The notes: a model not told the origin generated them from the letters alone. Shown: positions 42,219 to 54,680, counted from the first letter of the stretch. The stretch is 64,000 nucleotides of DNA from Rhodamnia argentea (GCF_020921035.1 NC_063155.1:17875311-17939310); one strand, 5' to 3'. Numbers and translations are program-made.

Positions 42219-42839
42219 TTGGACGGACTAGCTTAAGGGGTCACGTCGCGCCCCACCATCTATGAGAGCAACAACTTTACCAGATGTTCATGATGCCGAC
42301 GATTTGCGTGCATTCATGAGAATTAATCCGAGTCCTCGTACACATTATACTATAAAGAAAAGAGAAAGAAATATTATACGGAATCTAGTTCTTCCTACCG
42401 ATCTAGATACTAGATAGATCATATTCTTCTAGCGAAGCATGTCATAAGTTTCGCTCATTTTGGTATTTGGGCCAAATTCCCCTTTGATGGGGTATGTTTT
42501 GGCGTGGTGAGTGCAAGTTTTTATGTGAACTAGTTGTACCGGGGAAAAGAGAATCTATCGCTATAACACAGACCTTGTTCCTTACCAATATGACGATTCC
42601 ACAAGCACTTGGTTGCAAAATGCTCAGTGTCCCAATGAGCACCCATAAATCCATTCAGAATATAAACAAGCGGGCCATTTTTTCTCAGGACCAGCCTCAA
42701 GAAAATCGCAGAGAGTTGGCACTACGCCGAACAGCATGCAACATAAGTACAAGGGGGCACAATAGAGCAAGAAACAGTAGGATATCGGCCCGTAAATATA
42801 GCTAGAACTGTCTCAGGAAATTGATCAGACATACATACG
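42219..42839. other. 3' flank of AMI1 copy A, shared with copy B
   Basis: This segment matches 59704-60338. It includes a small frame (GSRRAP...DADDLRAFMRINPSPRTHYTIKK...) that is open for 68 codons in copy B but lacks a start and has a stop near the beginning in copy A. I do not recognise it. The rest is probably 3' UTR. Confidence 0.5.
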
Positions 42840-45800
42840 TCAAGCTGATTTCTCTGCAATAGCAATTTGTTCCTTAAGAGACTCATACAGTGTCTCGACG
42901 AGGTCTAACAGGAACCCATCAGCGCCGCGTTTTGCCAGCAAGGATATCGAGATAGGCAAATTATCATGCAGCCCCATCGGTATGCTTACCTGTAAATATG
43001 AATTGCAGACACTTAATTATATATCGCATGGAAGCATTACATTAATCAAGATAGGAGCATCGTAGCTTTAAGGTTGCATAGTAAAAGACAATTTGCGCAA
43101 CCTGACAGAATCCCGATACACCAGCAATGGAAAGCAAACTGAATGCCTTAGCACGAAAAACTTCCAGGGCAGATGAATCTGTTTGTAGCTTTGGCGGAGG
43201 TCCAGGAACCGTGGGGATTGCAAGGATACCGAAATCCTGCACCAAAGAGAATAGCACCTTCTTCTTTTACAATTCAAATTGCTTGAGGGAGAGAAACGAG
43301 GACAGTATTCTTTGATAATTCCTCCAGTTATTAGGTCAATTATACATTTCTTTTGGCAAATTCACCAATTCTTTGATAATTCTTACTCTGTCAATCATGC
43401 ATTTCTTTTGGGAAATTCATAACATAATGTTAAACATAGCAAGAAGCCAAGAACAGTTACAGAAGACAACTATGAACTCAAGGCATGCGAGATGACCAGA
43501 GAGGGACATACCCCAAGTAGGGAAGTAAGAGCAGCATGGAATTCTTTCTTCACTGACCGACAGACATCAATATTTTCCTCAGTCGTCTGGAGGGCTTCCC
43601 TGACCCGATCTGATATTCCCGGGCCCAAATCAGGATTGACAGCAGAGACCCATTCCTTATGGTTATTCTTGAACTCATACCTACGATTCAAGGTTAATCA
43701 CAATTCTTATCTAGACAGCGGTTCTCTTTAATATCCCACACAATGCACAAATGGAATAAAATCCAATGAGGGTTTAGATCCACATCACCACCTCTGAAGC
43801 AACCGCATTGCACTAGAAAGAGCTGCCAAAGATGGTATGTTGTTTACATGATCCTCATTTATTTCAGATCGGAAAGAACTCAAGGCCGGAACGTTGTCTC
43901 TGACGTAGTCCCCAAGGACGCTGTGCTTAATTATATCACCTGCGCTGATTCGCATTACGGAGACATCAGATACAAAAAGAAAAACGAGTAAGGGACTAGA
44001 CATATATATTAGTTGAGACATTATCCAACTCCAGTCCAGCTCAACTCCATCTCTAGTGATAAGTTCCTTCCACATTACTGTGCTTCAGGACTGCCTGCAC
44101 AATTTGAGCTAAATCATTTACTGCTTTATCTTCTTACCTCCATGTAATTTCTCAACTGATCTTACAAGAGCTTGAGTCAGTCGCTCAGTTGGAATGCTTA
44201 AAAGCTGGAAACAATCTCGCGGAATAATGATCTGACTAGGTCTAATGGGATCTTCATCAGGCAACTCGAGAAGAACACAACCGACCTGCTTCAAGACACT
44301 TGGTTCCCTAGCAAACCACCCTAGATAAGACCGCAAAGAAAGACAACAGCAAACAAATATTCATTTACAAGCTTATCACGGCAGGAATCTAGAAAGGAAG
44401 CCAACAAAATAAATTCACACCTATCATGAACGGGATTATGTGAATACTTTCGTAGATGGGGAAAGCTTGTGTATGCAACGGAAAAAACAGAACAAGGAAG
44501 AAGTGTGAAGCAGCCAGTTGGCCGCTGTGTTATCATTTCAGAACACTTGAAGATGGAATTACGGTGCAATACAAAACCTACGGAGAAAGGAGACAAATGT
44601 TTCGAAAGAGGCGCACTGTTCACCATGTGTCTACTAATGTTACGGAAAAAAAAAAGGAACCTAATTCTTTCATTGAACTTTCCTTCTTTAAGAAGCTGAA
44701 ACCCATGACTATTTTCATCGAAAGCTTGAGGCCATGAAAAAGCAGAATTCTCACCCACTGTATCAAAACTTTGTGCCATGGGAATGACTCCAACAGTGCT
44801 AACGGCATTATGTGAAGGCCGAAATCCAAGAATTCCACAATATGATGCGGGAACTCTTACACTTCCTCCAGTGTCGGTTCCTGCAACCATGCAGAACTTT
44901 TAGCTTCCTTCAAAGGATAAATTGAGAAAATCTCAGAGCAATTCCAGATGAAGTGCTTTACCTAGGGAGAAATCGACAAGCATAGCTCCTACTGCAACAG
45001 CAGAACCACTGGAAGATCCTCCAGGCACGCGATCGGGTGCACATGGGTTCCTTGGCGTGCCATAATGTTTATTCTCCCCATTTATGCTGCCACCACATTA
45101 AGAATTATTTCAGTGAATTACATTCCTCACTTTAAAGTAGAACTTCCTTTGGAAGCTAATTAAGAAGGAAGAGGCTACCTTGGAAATTCCATTCTCAAGC
45201 TAGAATTCCTCAAAGTCAACCTCGGTGAACTATGTATGTGATGCATTTATCCCGTCTTTTCCTTGGTAAGCATTCCTATATTAAGCTAACCATCCGAGTT
45301 CAAAACAAAATACGCAAAAGAAAGTTCTCAAATCATGATGCCTTCTTCAATGGCAAGTCAAGAGACTTCCTTCCAAGATTCAGAACTCTAAAATCTGATC
45401 TTGGGAAGACTATCTGAATGCGACTGCATTGCAGGTTGTCTAAAGTAGTTAGCAAGAAGCTGGTACACAGTCTTTGGCAGCTCTAGCCATGCAACTAGTC
45501 TAGCTCATCCCCAATTGTCTCTGCAAGCTAAGGTTAAGGCTAAGCACAAGTACACACCTACCTTATCTTGATTCCTTGCATGCTCTCTACTCTTGACAGA
45601 AAGCCACAATTCTCGAGTTTGAGTAGTATTTTTCAATCGCAGCAAGACGCTGAGTTTATAAGCCAATTTTGCAGACACTAACCTGTATGCCATTTCATCC
45701 ATGACAGTTTTTCCGACACATGTAGCGCCCGCTTTCAACACATCTAAAACAGCTGGAGCTGTGGAAGATGCAGGCACGTGAGTCCTTGCCCAATCAGGAT

Positions 45801-46766
45801 TTCCAAACCCAGTCACATGTCCTTCGATGTCGAAACTGCACATGGAATTCCGTAGGAAAATACCAACACAAACTTCAGTCTCAGAAATGTCCAACTACAC
45901 ATAGCAGCAGGAATCAATGTGAAGTTCCAAGCCTTTTCACAGAAGAAGCATGTATGAGTAGTGCTACCATCGTGAGAAACACATGGTAATAGTTAGATCT
46001 CTCCCTTTAATTCAGTGATAAATGTAAACTGCGAAGACTCACTCGCTCGACCAAGGATGAAATTCCGACATTTACGGAAACAAAAACATATCAATCAAAA
46101 AAAAATTTCCAGCTACAAGTCAATCAGGCATATGCAGTGAGCTTTAATCGAGCTGTCTATGCTCCATTCTTTGTACTCTTTTCAAAAAATTTCAAGAAGA
46201 AAAAGCGGGGAGCATCACACACCTCGTCATCAATTTGACACGGTGTGTGATGGTACTCAAAATGACCACCTCCCCCACTTTTCTTTGCTGCTTTGAACAT
46301 GGTTCCCCCCATATTCGCCAATTATATCTAATTGATCATCGAACCCCATGTCAGCTGAACACCTGGTAATGGGTAAGTGATTATCTTCTCATTTGGTCTT
46401 CGTTTTCCCGTGACAAGGTTCAATACTTCATTGAATAATCTGAAGCTAATAGCTACTTACTACCCAAGCAGACCCATCTTCACAAACCACGCAAAAGTGG
46501 GGGAAAAACACACGACCCAAATCATTTTCCCGCTTGATGGAAAGAAGGAAAAGTAAATACCCAGTAACCAAACCAGGGCTACATAGACAGAGAAACAGAG
46601 ACTGTAATGAGCAGGGTCGCAGTTGAGCAACGATGGAGGAAGTAACCACTCACATGTCCTTGACGGCGAAGGTGAGGCCGGTCAAGGGAAGCAACGGAGA
46701 CGGAGAGGGAGGCGGTTTGAGGATGAATTTGCTCACGAAAGCGCCGTAATCCGGAGCCATCGCCAT
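42840..46766 (-). CDS. AMI1: Amidase 1 (indole-3-acetamide hydrolase type), copy A
   Basis: Nine exons, 46766-46654, 45835-45683, 45086-44962, 44880-44755, 44320-44138, 43939-43792, 43680-43512, 43236-43102 and 42989-42840, give 433 residues; Arabidopsis AMI1 is about 425. AMI1 hydrolyses indole-3-acetamide to the auxin IAA. The amidase-signature triad is complete: Lys36 in FAVKDI, the cis-Ser in [12 protein letters not shown], and the nucleophile Ser in [13 protein letters not shown]. Other matches are [43 protein letters not shown] and [20 protein letters not shown]. The TPR and membrane parts of the related TOC64/OEP64 proteins are absent. Two Met codons (46766, 46760) could start; the first matches family spacing. 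A hAT element lies 147 bp upstream, and a second gene copy starts 17.5 kb to the right. Confidence 0.93.
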
Positions 46767-46920
46767 TCCCCGTGCGTTGGCCGCTGTTCTCTTGGTGCCG
46801 CCCACTTGGGAAGAGGTGATAGACGGCGGCAGTACAGAAATGAGGCTCCAATGGCCACGGAGGGGCTTCTTGATCCATTCAGTTTTTCACGGAAAACTTT
46901 GAGAATTTTACTCTCGGAAC
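46767..46920 (-). promoter_or_regulatory. Remaining AMI1 copy A leader/promoter fragment
   Basis: Only about 150 bp of native sequence separates the AMI1 start codon from the hAT left end. It ends in the duplicated target ctcggaac (46913-46920). The native sequence resumes at 49794, beyond the transposon. Confidence 0.6.
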
Positions 46921-49793
46921 TAGACATGGCTACGGGCCGATTTGGGTCCGAAACCGACCCGACTCCTCACGGGCCGGTTCCGATTTTAAAAAATTAGGAT
47001 CCGGCCCGAAAAAACGCAAAAAAAGGGAATTTTGGCCGGCTCAATTGGGGAAGGAGCCATTGGTTCTTCCCTCTCCCCTCCTCGAGCCACCACACCACCC
47101 GCCCCCCCAAAACTCTCCCTTCTCTCTTCTTATGGCCGTTGCAACCCTCTTCCCCATTTTTTTAATTTTTTTCTTTGTAAATTTCCTATAAATACCATAC
47201 CCTCTCCTTTCATTTTTTCTCACACATTCTCACAAATTCTCTTAATTTTCAATTCTCTCAAATTCTCTCAATCCGCTCAATCTCGGCTCAATTGTGTCAA
47301 TTTTCTAAATCGGCTTTCCGTTCAATATTTTTAACAAAAATGGTAAGTGGAAGCGGAGGCGGTGATAGGGGAAAGAGCCCGTTGCTGATGGAGTTGGGCG
47401 AATCTGATTATCCTCAACATCATACTCAATATGATCCTCGTGAGTTTACATGTTGGGTAGACGATGATGATAATATCAACTAAGTTCCCAACATCGAGCA
47501 CGTCCCAATGTAAGAAAGTCTTCATCCTCCTAACGGCATCGAAGAAACGGCGACAACAAAGGAACCGGAACAGCGGGCCCGGAAGAGTACATCCAACTTA
47601 TGGCAACACTTCGACAAGGTACATGTAAGCGGAGATAAGTACAAGATAAATTGTAAATATTGTACGCAATCATATAATTTTAATAAAGGAGATGGATATG
47701 GAACATTCCGTCGGCATCTAACAACAAAAACATACAACGCAAGCGGGGATCAACACTAGGCAACAACAAATTTCCAAATACCCCAATCCTAACACTTCTC
47801 ATTTATTTCGTTATAGTGATGAACTTTATAGAGAAACATTAGCTCAATATGTTGTCATTGAACATTTACCTTTTACTACCGATGAAAATTTTGATTTGAA
47901 TTTTTTGTTCAACACTGCATGTACTCCGCAAGCAAAACCTGTTCCGAGAATTACTCTTAAACGCGAACTTTTTAGGGTGTATAAAAAACAAAAAAAGCTT
48001 TGCAAAATTTTTTTGTGGATTTCAATAGACGTATGCATATAGGTAGCGATATTTGGAGTGATCCTTGGCAAATTCATTCTTATATGGGTATCACATGTCA
48101 TTAGATAGGTGACGATTAGAATATTCAAAAAGAGTAATTGCATTTCGAGTGTTTGATGAAAGGCATACCTCCAATAATATTATAGAATAATTAGGCAAGT
48201 TTTAGAAAAATATAATTTGATTAACAAAGTTTTTTCAGTTGGTTTTGATAATGCCGCATCAAATACCGCTTCCATTCCCGATTTAGAAAATATTTGTAAA
48301 CTCTCTTTTGGATGACAAATTTTTTACATTAGATGTGATTGCTATGTTTTAAATTTATGTGTATCATATGGTTTACGAATTCTTGAGATTTTTCTCACCC
48401 CAATAAAGAGAGCAATTAAATTTTTATGGAGTCGTCCTCAAGTTATGAAAGAATATGGCAGATTTTGTAAATCACATGGACAAAAACCAAAAAGATTTCT
48501 AAAAGATGTTCCGCCTCGTTGGAATTCTACTTACGAGTTGCTTCATTAATCTTTAGCTTATAAAGATTTTTTATGTACGTTTATTTCAAATAATATATCT
48601 GAAATTACTTTACTCCCTCAAGATTGGGTTTGCAAAAAAAATTTAGATTTTTTGAAAGTTTTTAATGATGCAATTTATATTTTATCTGATGTTCATTATC
48701 CTACTACGTATTTATTTTTAATAAAGTGTGTTAACATTGCTGGCATTTTTTGTGAATATGAGCAAGATTTTGAATTAGCTCATACTATTATAGCAATGAA
48801 AGCAAAATGGCTGCATTATTATGCCTGCGTTCCTTTTATTTATTTAGTTGCTATTATTTTTGACCCACGTACTACGTTAGATGGTTTATATGATTATCCG
48901 AATGATTATTACTATGATTATTTACATTTGAATGAAACAGTAGATGTTAAAACTATACAAGTAGACGTTAAAAACGCTATGGTAGCATTATATAATAAAT
49001 TTTATAGTAGATATGGCTTAGGTGATAGTTGATCTTCTCAACCTAGTGCCTCACAAAGGAAGAAGAGTGGTAGACTTAGTAGAGGGTACAATCTACTAAT
49101 TAATAGACATAAAAGATAAAAGGGAGCAACGGGTAATATTTTCGAATTAGAAAATTAATTCACCATTACTTTTGAGTTCCGTGATTCCAAACACAACACA
49201 GATTTCAAAATTCTAGAGTGGTGGAAGACTCATTCAACCCAATTCCTAGTCCTCACTCTCATCGCAAGACAGATGTTAGTAACCCCTTCTTCAACGATTC
49301 TGATTAAACAAGCATTTAGAGCTGAAGGATTAATTTTGGACGACCGCAGTTCAAGATTAAATCTGAGTCTTGTGAAGGCTCAAGCTTGTGTCCACGATTG
49401 GACAAAGGCTAAATTTCGAAAACAAGAGCGGGATCAAGACAATGAATTCTTCAATGATGATAGTGAAAATACCACCGCCATGGGTACCACAACGGGTAGC
49501 GACGATTGACGATAAGATAAGTTAGGGTTATCAAAGGTAAACGAACTACATCGGCTTTGATTCTTTTATCCCCAAGAAGATATGTAGGCCCTTAATGATA
49601 ATTCATTAAGTTCAAGCTCATTCCTTCTCCCTTTTTTTCCTCCTAAATTTGATTACAATGTACGATTTGATTATAATTTATAATTGATAATTTTTTATTT
49701 TTTATTTCATAATTTTTTGTTTAAAATTAAATTTTAAATTCGAAACCGGAACCGGGCCTTGAACCGGCGGTTCACGGCCCGTGGCCATGCCTA
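46921..49793 (+). mobile_element. hAT transposon, copy 1, with perfect 8-bp target duplication
   Basis: The left end is tagacatggctacgggccg; the right end, reversed, is taggcatggccacgggccg. The flanking 8-bp direct repeats are identical: ctcggaac at 46913-46920 and 49794-49801. Inside is a plus-strand transposase pseudogene preceded by a leader with repeated tctctcaatt motifs. Subterminal ccggttcc / ggaaccgg motifs are frequent. This is a complete but inactive hAT insertion in the upstream region of AMI1. Confidence 0.9.
47340..49509 (+). pseudogene. hAT transposase pseudogene (ZBED/RICESLEEPER-like), copy 1
   Basis: The frame opens at 47340 (MVSGSGGGDRGKSP) but stops at 47481. Recognisable order: a BED zinc finger near 47600-47730 (INCKYC with a distal RRH), a core with IWSDPWQIHSYMGI (about 48050-48090), the segment PRWNSTYELLH (48510-48545), a 126-codon open stretch at 48652-49032 (VFNDAIYILSDVHYPT ... 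IIFDPRTTLDGLYDY), and the hAT dimerisation domain at 49273-49509 (TPSSTILIKQAFRAEG, RSSRLNLSLVKAQ). At least five stops or frameshifts separate these blocks. Mobilisation would need a transposase from elsewhere. Confidence 0.88.
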
Positions 49794-49830
49794 CTCGGAA
49801 CCGATCAGAATTAGATAAGATCACTTGCTT

Positions 49831-50463
49831 CTAGTATATTTGTTTGATTTGTTGGCTATTTTGTCTTGAGCAACGATATACTCTCCGCAAAAGAAGGACC
49901 CGCCGAAAACGGGCCGACCGCTTGAAAATTGTCATGAGCGCGTCGTGTGTGGTTCGGAATATATTAGGATTATCTTTGTCGATATAAATAGTTTGGTGTC
50001 GATCATTAAATTTGCATCGTATGATAATAAATCAAAATAAATTAAATGTGTTTATTTAAGTTGGACCGTTTTTTTTTTATCTAACTCTAGCATATTTGTT
50101 TGATTTGTTGGCTATTTTGTCTTGACCAATAATATACTCTCCGCGAAAGAAGGGCCCGTCGAAAACGGGCCGACAACTTAAAAATTGTCATGAGCGCGTC
50201 GTGTGTGGTTCGGAATATATTAGGATTATCTTTGTCGAAATAAATAGTTCGATATCGATCATTAAATTTGCATCGTATGACAATAAATCAAAATAAATTA
50301 AATGTGTCTATTTAAGTCGGACCGTTTTTTATCTAACTCTAGCATATTTGTTTGATTTGTTGGCTATTTTGTCTTGAGCAATGATACACTCTCCGCGAAA
50401 AAAAGGCCAGCCGAAAACAGGCTGATCGCTTGAAAATTGTCATGAGCGCGTCGTGTGTGGTTT
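49831..50463. repeat. Tandem ~250-bp repeat array 1 (2.5 units)
   Basis: Units begin ctagcatatttgtttgattt at 49831, 50087 and 50339; the third is cut at about 50463 by the start of hAT copy 2. Each unit contains gggcccg..gaaaacgggcc (a short inverted repeat), atgagcgcgtcgtgtgtgg and a purine-poor tail ending in a T-run. I recognise no gene or known satellite. Confidence 0.85.
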
Positions 50464-53271
50464 GGAACCGGCCCGAAAAAACACACAAAAAAAAGGGAAT
50501 TTTGGCCGGCCCAATTGGGGAAGGAGCCATTGGCTCCTCCCCTCCCCCCTCCTTGGGCCCACCACACCCCCCCCCAAACCCCCCTTCTCTCTTCTTATGG
50601 CCTTTACAACCCCCCTCCCCATTTTTTTTATTTTTTTCTTTGTAAATTTCCTATAAATACCGTACTCTCTCCTTTCATTTTTCTCACAAATTCTCTCAAT
50701 TTTCAATTTTTTCAAATTCTCTTAATCCCAGCTCAATTATGTCAATTTTCTAAATTGGCTTTCCACTCAATTTTTGACAAAAATGGCAAGTGGAAGCGGA
50801 GGCGGTGATAGGGGAAAGTGCCCGATGCCGATGGGGATGGGGGAATCCGATTATTCTCAACATCATACTCAATATGATCCTCGTGAGTTTACATGTTAGG
50901 TAGATGATGATGATAATATCAACTATGTTTCTAATATCCAGCACGTCCCAACGCAAGAAAGTCTTCATCCTCTTATCGGCATCGAAAAAACGGCGACAAC
51001 AAAAGGAGCTGGAACGGCAGGCCCGGGAGAGTACATCCAACTTTTGACAACACTCCGACAGGTACATGTAAGCGGAGATAAGTACGAGATAAATTGTAAA
51101 TATTGTACGAAATCGTACAATTTTAATAAAGGAGACGGATATGGAACATACCGTCGGCATCCGACAACAAAAATATACAACGCAAGTGAGGATCGACATC
51201 ATACAACAACAAATTTTCGGGTACGTCAATCCTAACACTTCTCCTTTATTTCGTTATAGTGATGAACTTTATAAAGAAACATTAGCTCAATATGTTGCCA
51301 TTGAACATTTACCTTTTACTACCGATGAAAATTTTGGTTTGAATTTTTTTATCAACACTGCATGTACTCCGCAAGCAAAACCTGTTCCGAGAACTACTCT
51401 TAAACGCGAACTTTTTAGGATGTATAAAAAACAAAAAAAGCTTTGCAAAATTTTTTTGTGGATTTCAATGGACGTGTGCATATAGGTAGCAATATTTGGA
51501 GTGATCCTTGGCAAATTCATTCTTATATGGGTATCACATGTCATTGGATATGTGACAATTAGAATATTCAAAAAGAGTACTTGCATTTCGAGTGTTTGAT
51601 AAAAGGCATACCGTCAATAATATTTATAGAATAATTAGACAAGTTTTAGAAGAATATAATTTGATTAATAAAGTTTTTTCAGTTGGTTTTGATAATGCCA
51701 CATCAAATATCGCTTCCATTCCCGATTTAAAAAATATTTGTGAACTCTCTTTTGAATGACAATTTTTTTACATTAGATGTGCTTGCCATATTTTAAATTT
51801 ATATGTACAATATGGTTTACGAACTCTTGAGACTTTTCTCACCCTAATAAAGAGAGCAATTAAATTTTTATATAGTCGTCCCCAAGTTATAAAAGAATAG
51901 GGCAGATTTTGTAAATCACATGGACAAAAACCAAAAATATTTCCAAAAGATGTTTCGACTCGTTGGAATTCTACTTACGATTTGCTTCATCAATATTTTG
52001 CTTATAAAGATTTATTATATACGTTTATTTCAAATAATATATTTGAAATTACTTTACTCCCTCAAGATTGGGTTGTTGGCAAAAAAAATTTAGATTTTTT
52101 GAAAGTTTTTAATGATGCAACTTATATTTTATCTGGTGTTTATTATCCTACTACGTATTTATTTTTAATAGAGAGTGTTAACATTGCTGGTATTTTTTGT
52201 GAATATGAGCAAGATTTTCAATTAGCTCATACTATTATAGCAATGAAAGCAAAATGGCTGCATTATTATGCCTGCGTTCCTCTTATTTATTTGGTTGCTA
52301 TTATTTTCGATCCATGTACTAAATTAGATAGTTTGTATGATTGTCTGAATGATTATTACTATGATTATTTACATTTGAATGAAACAGTAGATGTTAAAAC
52401 TATACAAGTATAGGTTAAAAACGTTGTGGTAGCATTATATAATGAATTTTATAGTAGATATGGTTTATGTGATAGTTGATCTTCTCAACCTAGTGCCTCA
52501 CATAGGGAGAAGAGTAGTAGACTTAGTAAAGGGTACAATCTGCTAATTAATAGACAAAAAAGACAAAATGGAGCAACAGGTAATATTTCCAAATTAGAAA
52601 ATTATTTAACAACCGCTTTTGAGTTCCGTGATTCCAAACACAGCATATATTTCAAAATTCTGGAGTGGTGCAAGACTCATTCAACCCTTTCCTAGTCCTC
52701 GCTCTCATCGCAAGACGGATGTTAGCAACTCCTTCTTCAACGGTTGTAGTTGAACAAACATTTAGAGTTGGAGGATTAATTTTGGACGACTGCCATTCAA
52801 GATTAAATCCGGATGTTGTGAAGGCTCAAGCTTGTGTCCATTATTGGAAAAAAGCTAAATTTCGAAAACAAAAGCAGGATCGAGACGATGGATTCCTCAA
52901 TGATGATAGTGGAGATACTACCGCCACGGGTACCACAACGGGTAGCGACGATTGACAATGAGGTAAGTTGGTGTTATCAAAGGTAAAAGAATTACACGGA
53001 CTTTGATTCTTCTATCCCCAAGAAGATATGTAGGCGCTTAATTATAATTCATTAAGTTCAAGCCCATTCCCTTTCCCTTTTTCTTCTCCCTAAATTTGAT
53101 TAAAATGTACAATTTGACTATAATTTATAATTGATAATTTATTATTTATTATTTCATATTTTATTATTTAAAATTAAATTTTAAATTCGAAACCGGAACC
53201 AAGCCTTCAACCGGTAATTCCATCATGGCCACGAACCGGGGCTGCCGGTTCACGGCCTGTGGCCATGCCTA
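50464..53271 (+). mobile_element. hAT transposon, copy 2 (left end missing)
   Basis: It matches copy 1 from about 47001 onward (ggcccgaaaaaac...), but the outer ~80 bp of the left end with its inverted repeat are absent. The junction falls inside a 250-bp repeat unit. The right end gtggccatgccta is followed by the same ctcggaaccgatc flank as copy 1, so it arose by local duplication and not by a new transposition. Confidence 0.88.
50783..52955 (+). pseudogene. hAT transposase pseudogene, copy 2
   Basis: A duplicate of the copy 1 pseudogene with its own set of stops (for example after EFTC near 50897) and frameshifts. The longest open stretch is 51982-52413, containing YAYKDLLYTFISN-like and IIFDPCTKLDSLYD segments. 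The dimerisation domain remains open at 52665-52955 (TPSSTVVVEQTFRVGG, RLNPDVVKAQ). The two copies differ at several percent of bases, so the duplication is not very recent. Confidence 0.88.
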
Positions 53272-53308
53272 CTCGGAACCGATCGGAATCGGATAAGATC
53301 ACTTGCTT

Positions 53309-54096
53309 CTAGCATATTTGTTTGATTTGTCGGCTATTTTGTCTTGAGCAACGATATACCCTCCACAAAAGAAGGGCCCGCCGAAAACAGGCCGATTGCT
53401 TGAAAATTGTCATGAGCGCGTTGTGTGTGGTTCGGAATATATTAGGATTATCTTTGTCGATAAATAGTTCGGTGTTGATCATTAAATTTGCATCGTATGA
53501 CAATAAATCAAAATAAATTAAATGTGTTTATTTAAGTCGGACCGTTTTTTATCTTCTTTTTTTTTTGTCCAAAGAACGTTTTTTGTCTAACTCTAGCATA
53601 TTTGTTTGATTTGTTGGCTATTTTGTCTTGACCAATGATATACTCTCCGCGAAAGAAGGGCCCGTCGAAAACGGGCCGACAGCTTAAAAATTGTCATGAG
53701 CGCGTCGTGTGTGGTTCGGAATATATTAGGATTATCTTTGTCAAAATAAATAGTTCGGTATCGATCATTAAATTTGCATCGTAAGACAATAAATCAAAAT
53801 AAATTAAATGTGTCTATTTAAGTCAGACCGTTTTTTATCTAACTCTAGCATATTTGTTTGATTTGTTGGCTATTTTGTCTTGAGCAATGATATACTCTCC
53901 GCGAAAAAAGGGCCCGCCGAAAACAAGCGGACTGCTTGAAAATTGTCATGAGCGCGTCGTGTGTGGTTTGGAATATATTAGGATTATCTTTGTCCAAATA
54001 AATAGTTCGGTACGATCATTAAATTTGCATCGTATGACAATAAATCAAAATAAATTAAATGTGTTTATTTAAGTCGGACCGTTTTTTATCTAACTC
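53309..54096. repeat. Tandem ~250-bp repeat array 2 (3 units)
   Basis: Units begin at 53309 (284 bp, with a T-rich insertion near its end), 53593 (251 bp) and 53844 (253 bp), with the same motifs as array 1. The array ends abruptly at ttatctaactc/ggtccactcg. Confidence 0.85.
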
Positions 54097-54223
54097 GGTC
54101 CACTCGTTTGATAAATGAACTGAAATGTTAAAACCAAAACAAGCTACGCACTTTATTTCATAAATAAAAAATGCAAATGCACTTTGGTTTTGTACATAGT
54201 GCATTCATTTCTTCTTTAGGCAA

Positions 54224-54680
54224 TCACTCGGCTTGTGGGGCAATTTTAGTAAACCTGAAGGTGGCACAGCTAGTCTGGCGCAGCAACAGCGACGAACTAA
54301 ACCTCAACCTCGACCTCGCCACGTCGAACCGCAAGAGATTATATACGAACTGATGAGCCCCGATCACGATCGAGTATTTGGGTCTCAACCCCTCGTCGAC
54401 GAAGGCCAGGCAGAGTGTTGCTGGCAGTGCCTCGACCATGGAGTTCGAGCTGAAGATCGTCCAGATGGTGTCCTCGTATTGCATGACGAATTCGACGAGC
54501 GAGACTCCAAGACCAACTAGGGTGCTCGGGAACCTAGCTTGGTCGTAACATGTTGGGAACAGGGGGATCGCTTCCGCTTGCAGTAGACGCGAGAGCTCGC
54601 AAGTGAAGAATCGAATCACTGCGATGAAAATTGAGTGCTCCAAAACTGTGTATGGCGTTGTGGTGCTGATCCTAGCTCGT
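54224..54680 (-). pseudogene. C-terminal fragment of a basic-7S-globulin/EDGP-like aspartic-protease-fold protein
   Basis: A minus-strand frame of about 150 codons matches the C-terminal (TAXi_C) half of basic 7S globulin, EDGP and xylanase-inhibitor proteins: ISTTTPYTVLEHSIF, then MQYEDTIWTIFSSNSMVE, LCLAFVDEGLRPKYSIVIGAHQF and DVARSRLRFSSSLLLRQTSC. These proteins are secreted, pepsin-folded but usually inactive inhibitors or receptors. Family genes are normally intronless and about 430 codons; here the N-terminal half and signal peptide are absent and the 5' side runs into unrelated sequence. Key Gly residues of the end motif are changed (IGAH for IGGH). I read it as a truncated pseudogene; the frame after truncation is still open. 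Confidence 0.72.

Noticed and set aside
44321-44890. 189-aa minus ORF as a distinct protein
   Set aside because: It is AMI1 exon 4 read through into intron 4; splice sites at 44755 and 44320 restore the family sequence.
33844-46766. A metabolic gene cluster of mevalonate kinase, P450, SDR and amidase
   Set aside because: The genes are spread over many kilobases with unrelated pathways (isoprenoid, CoA, auxin), separated by transposons, and the P450 is broken. No common product is suggested.
49831-54096. Regular repeats as a possible CRISPR-like array
   Set aside because: Units are ~250 bp with no short identical repeats and unique spacers, and the context is a plant nuclear genome.
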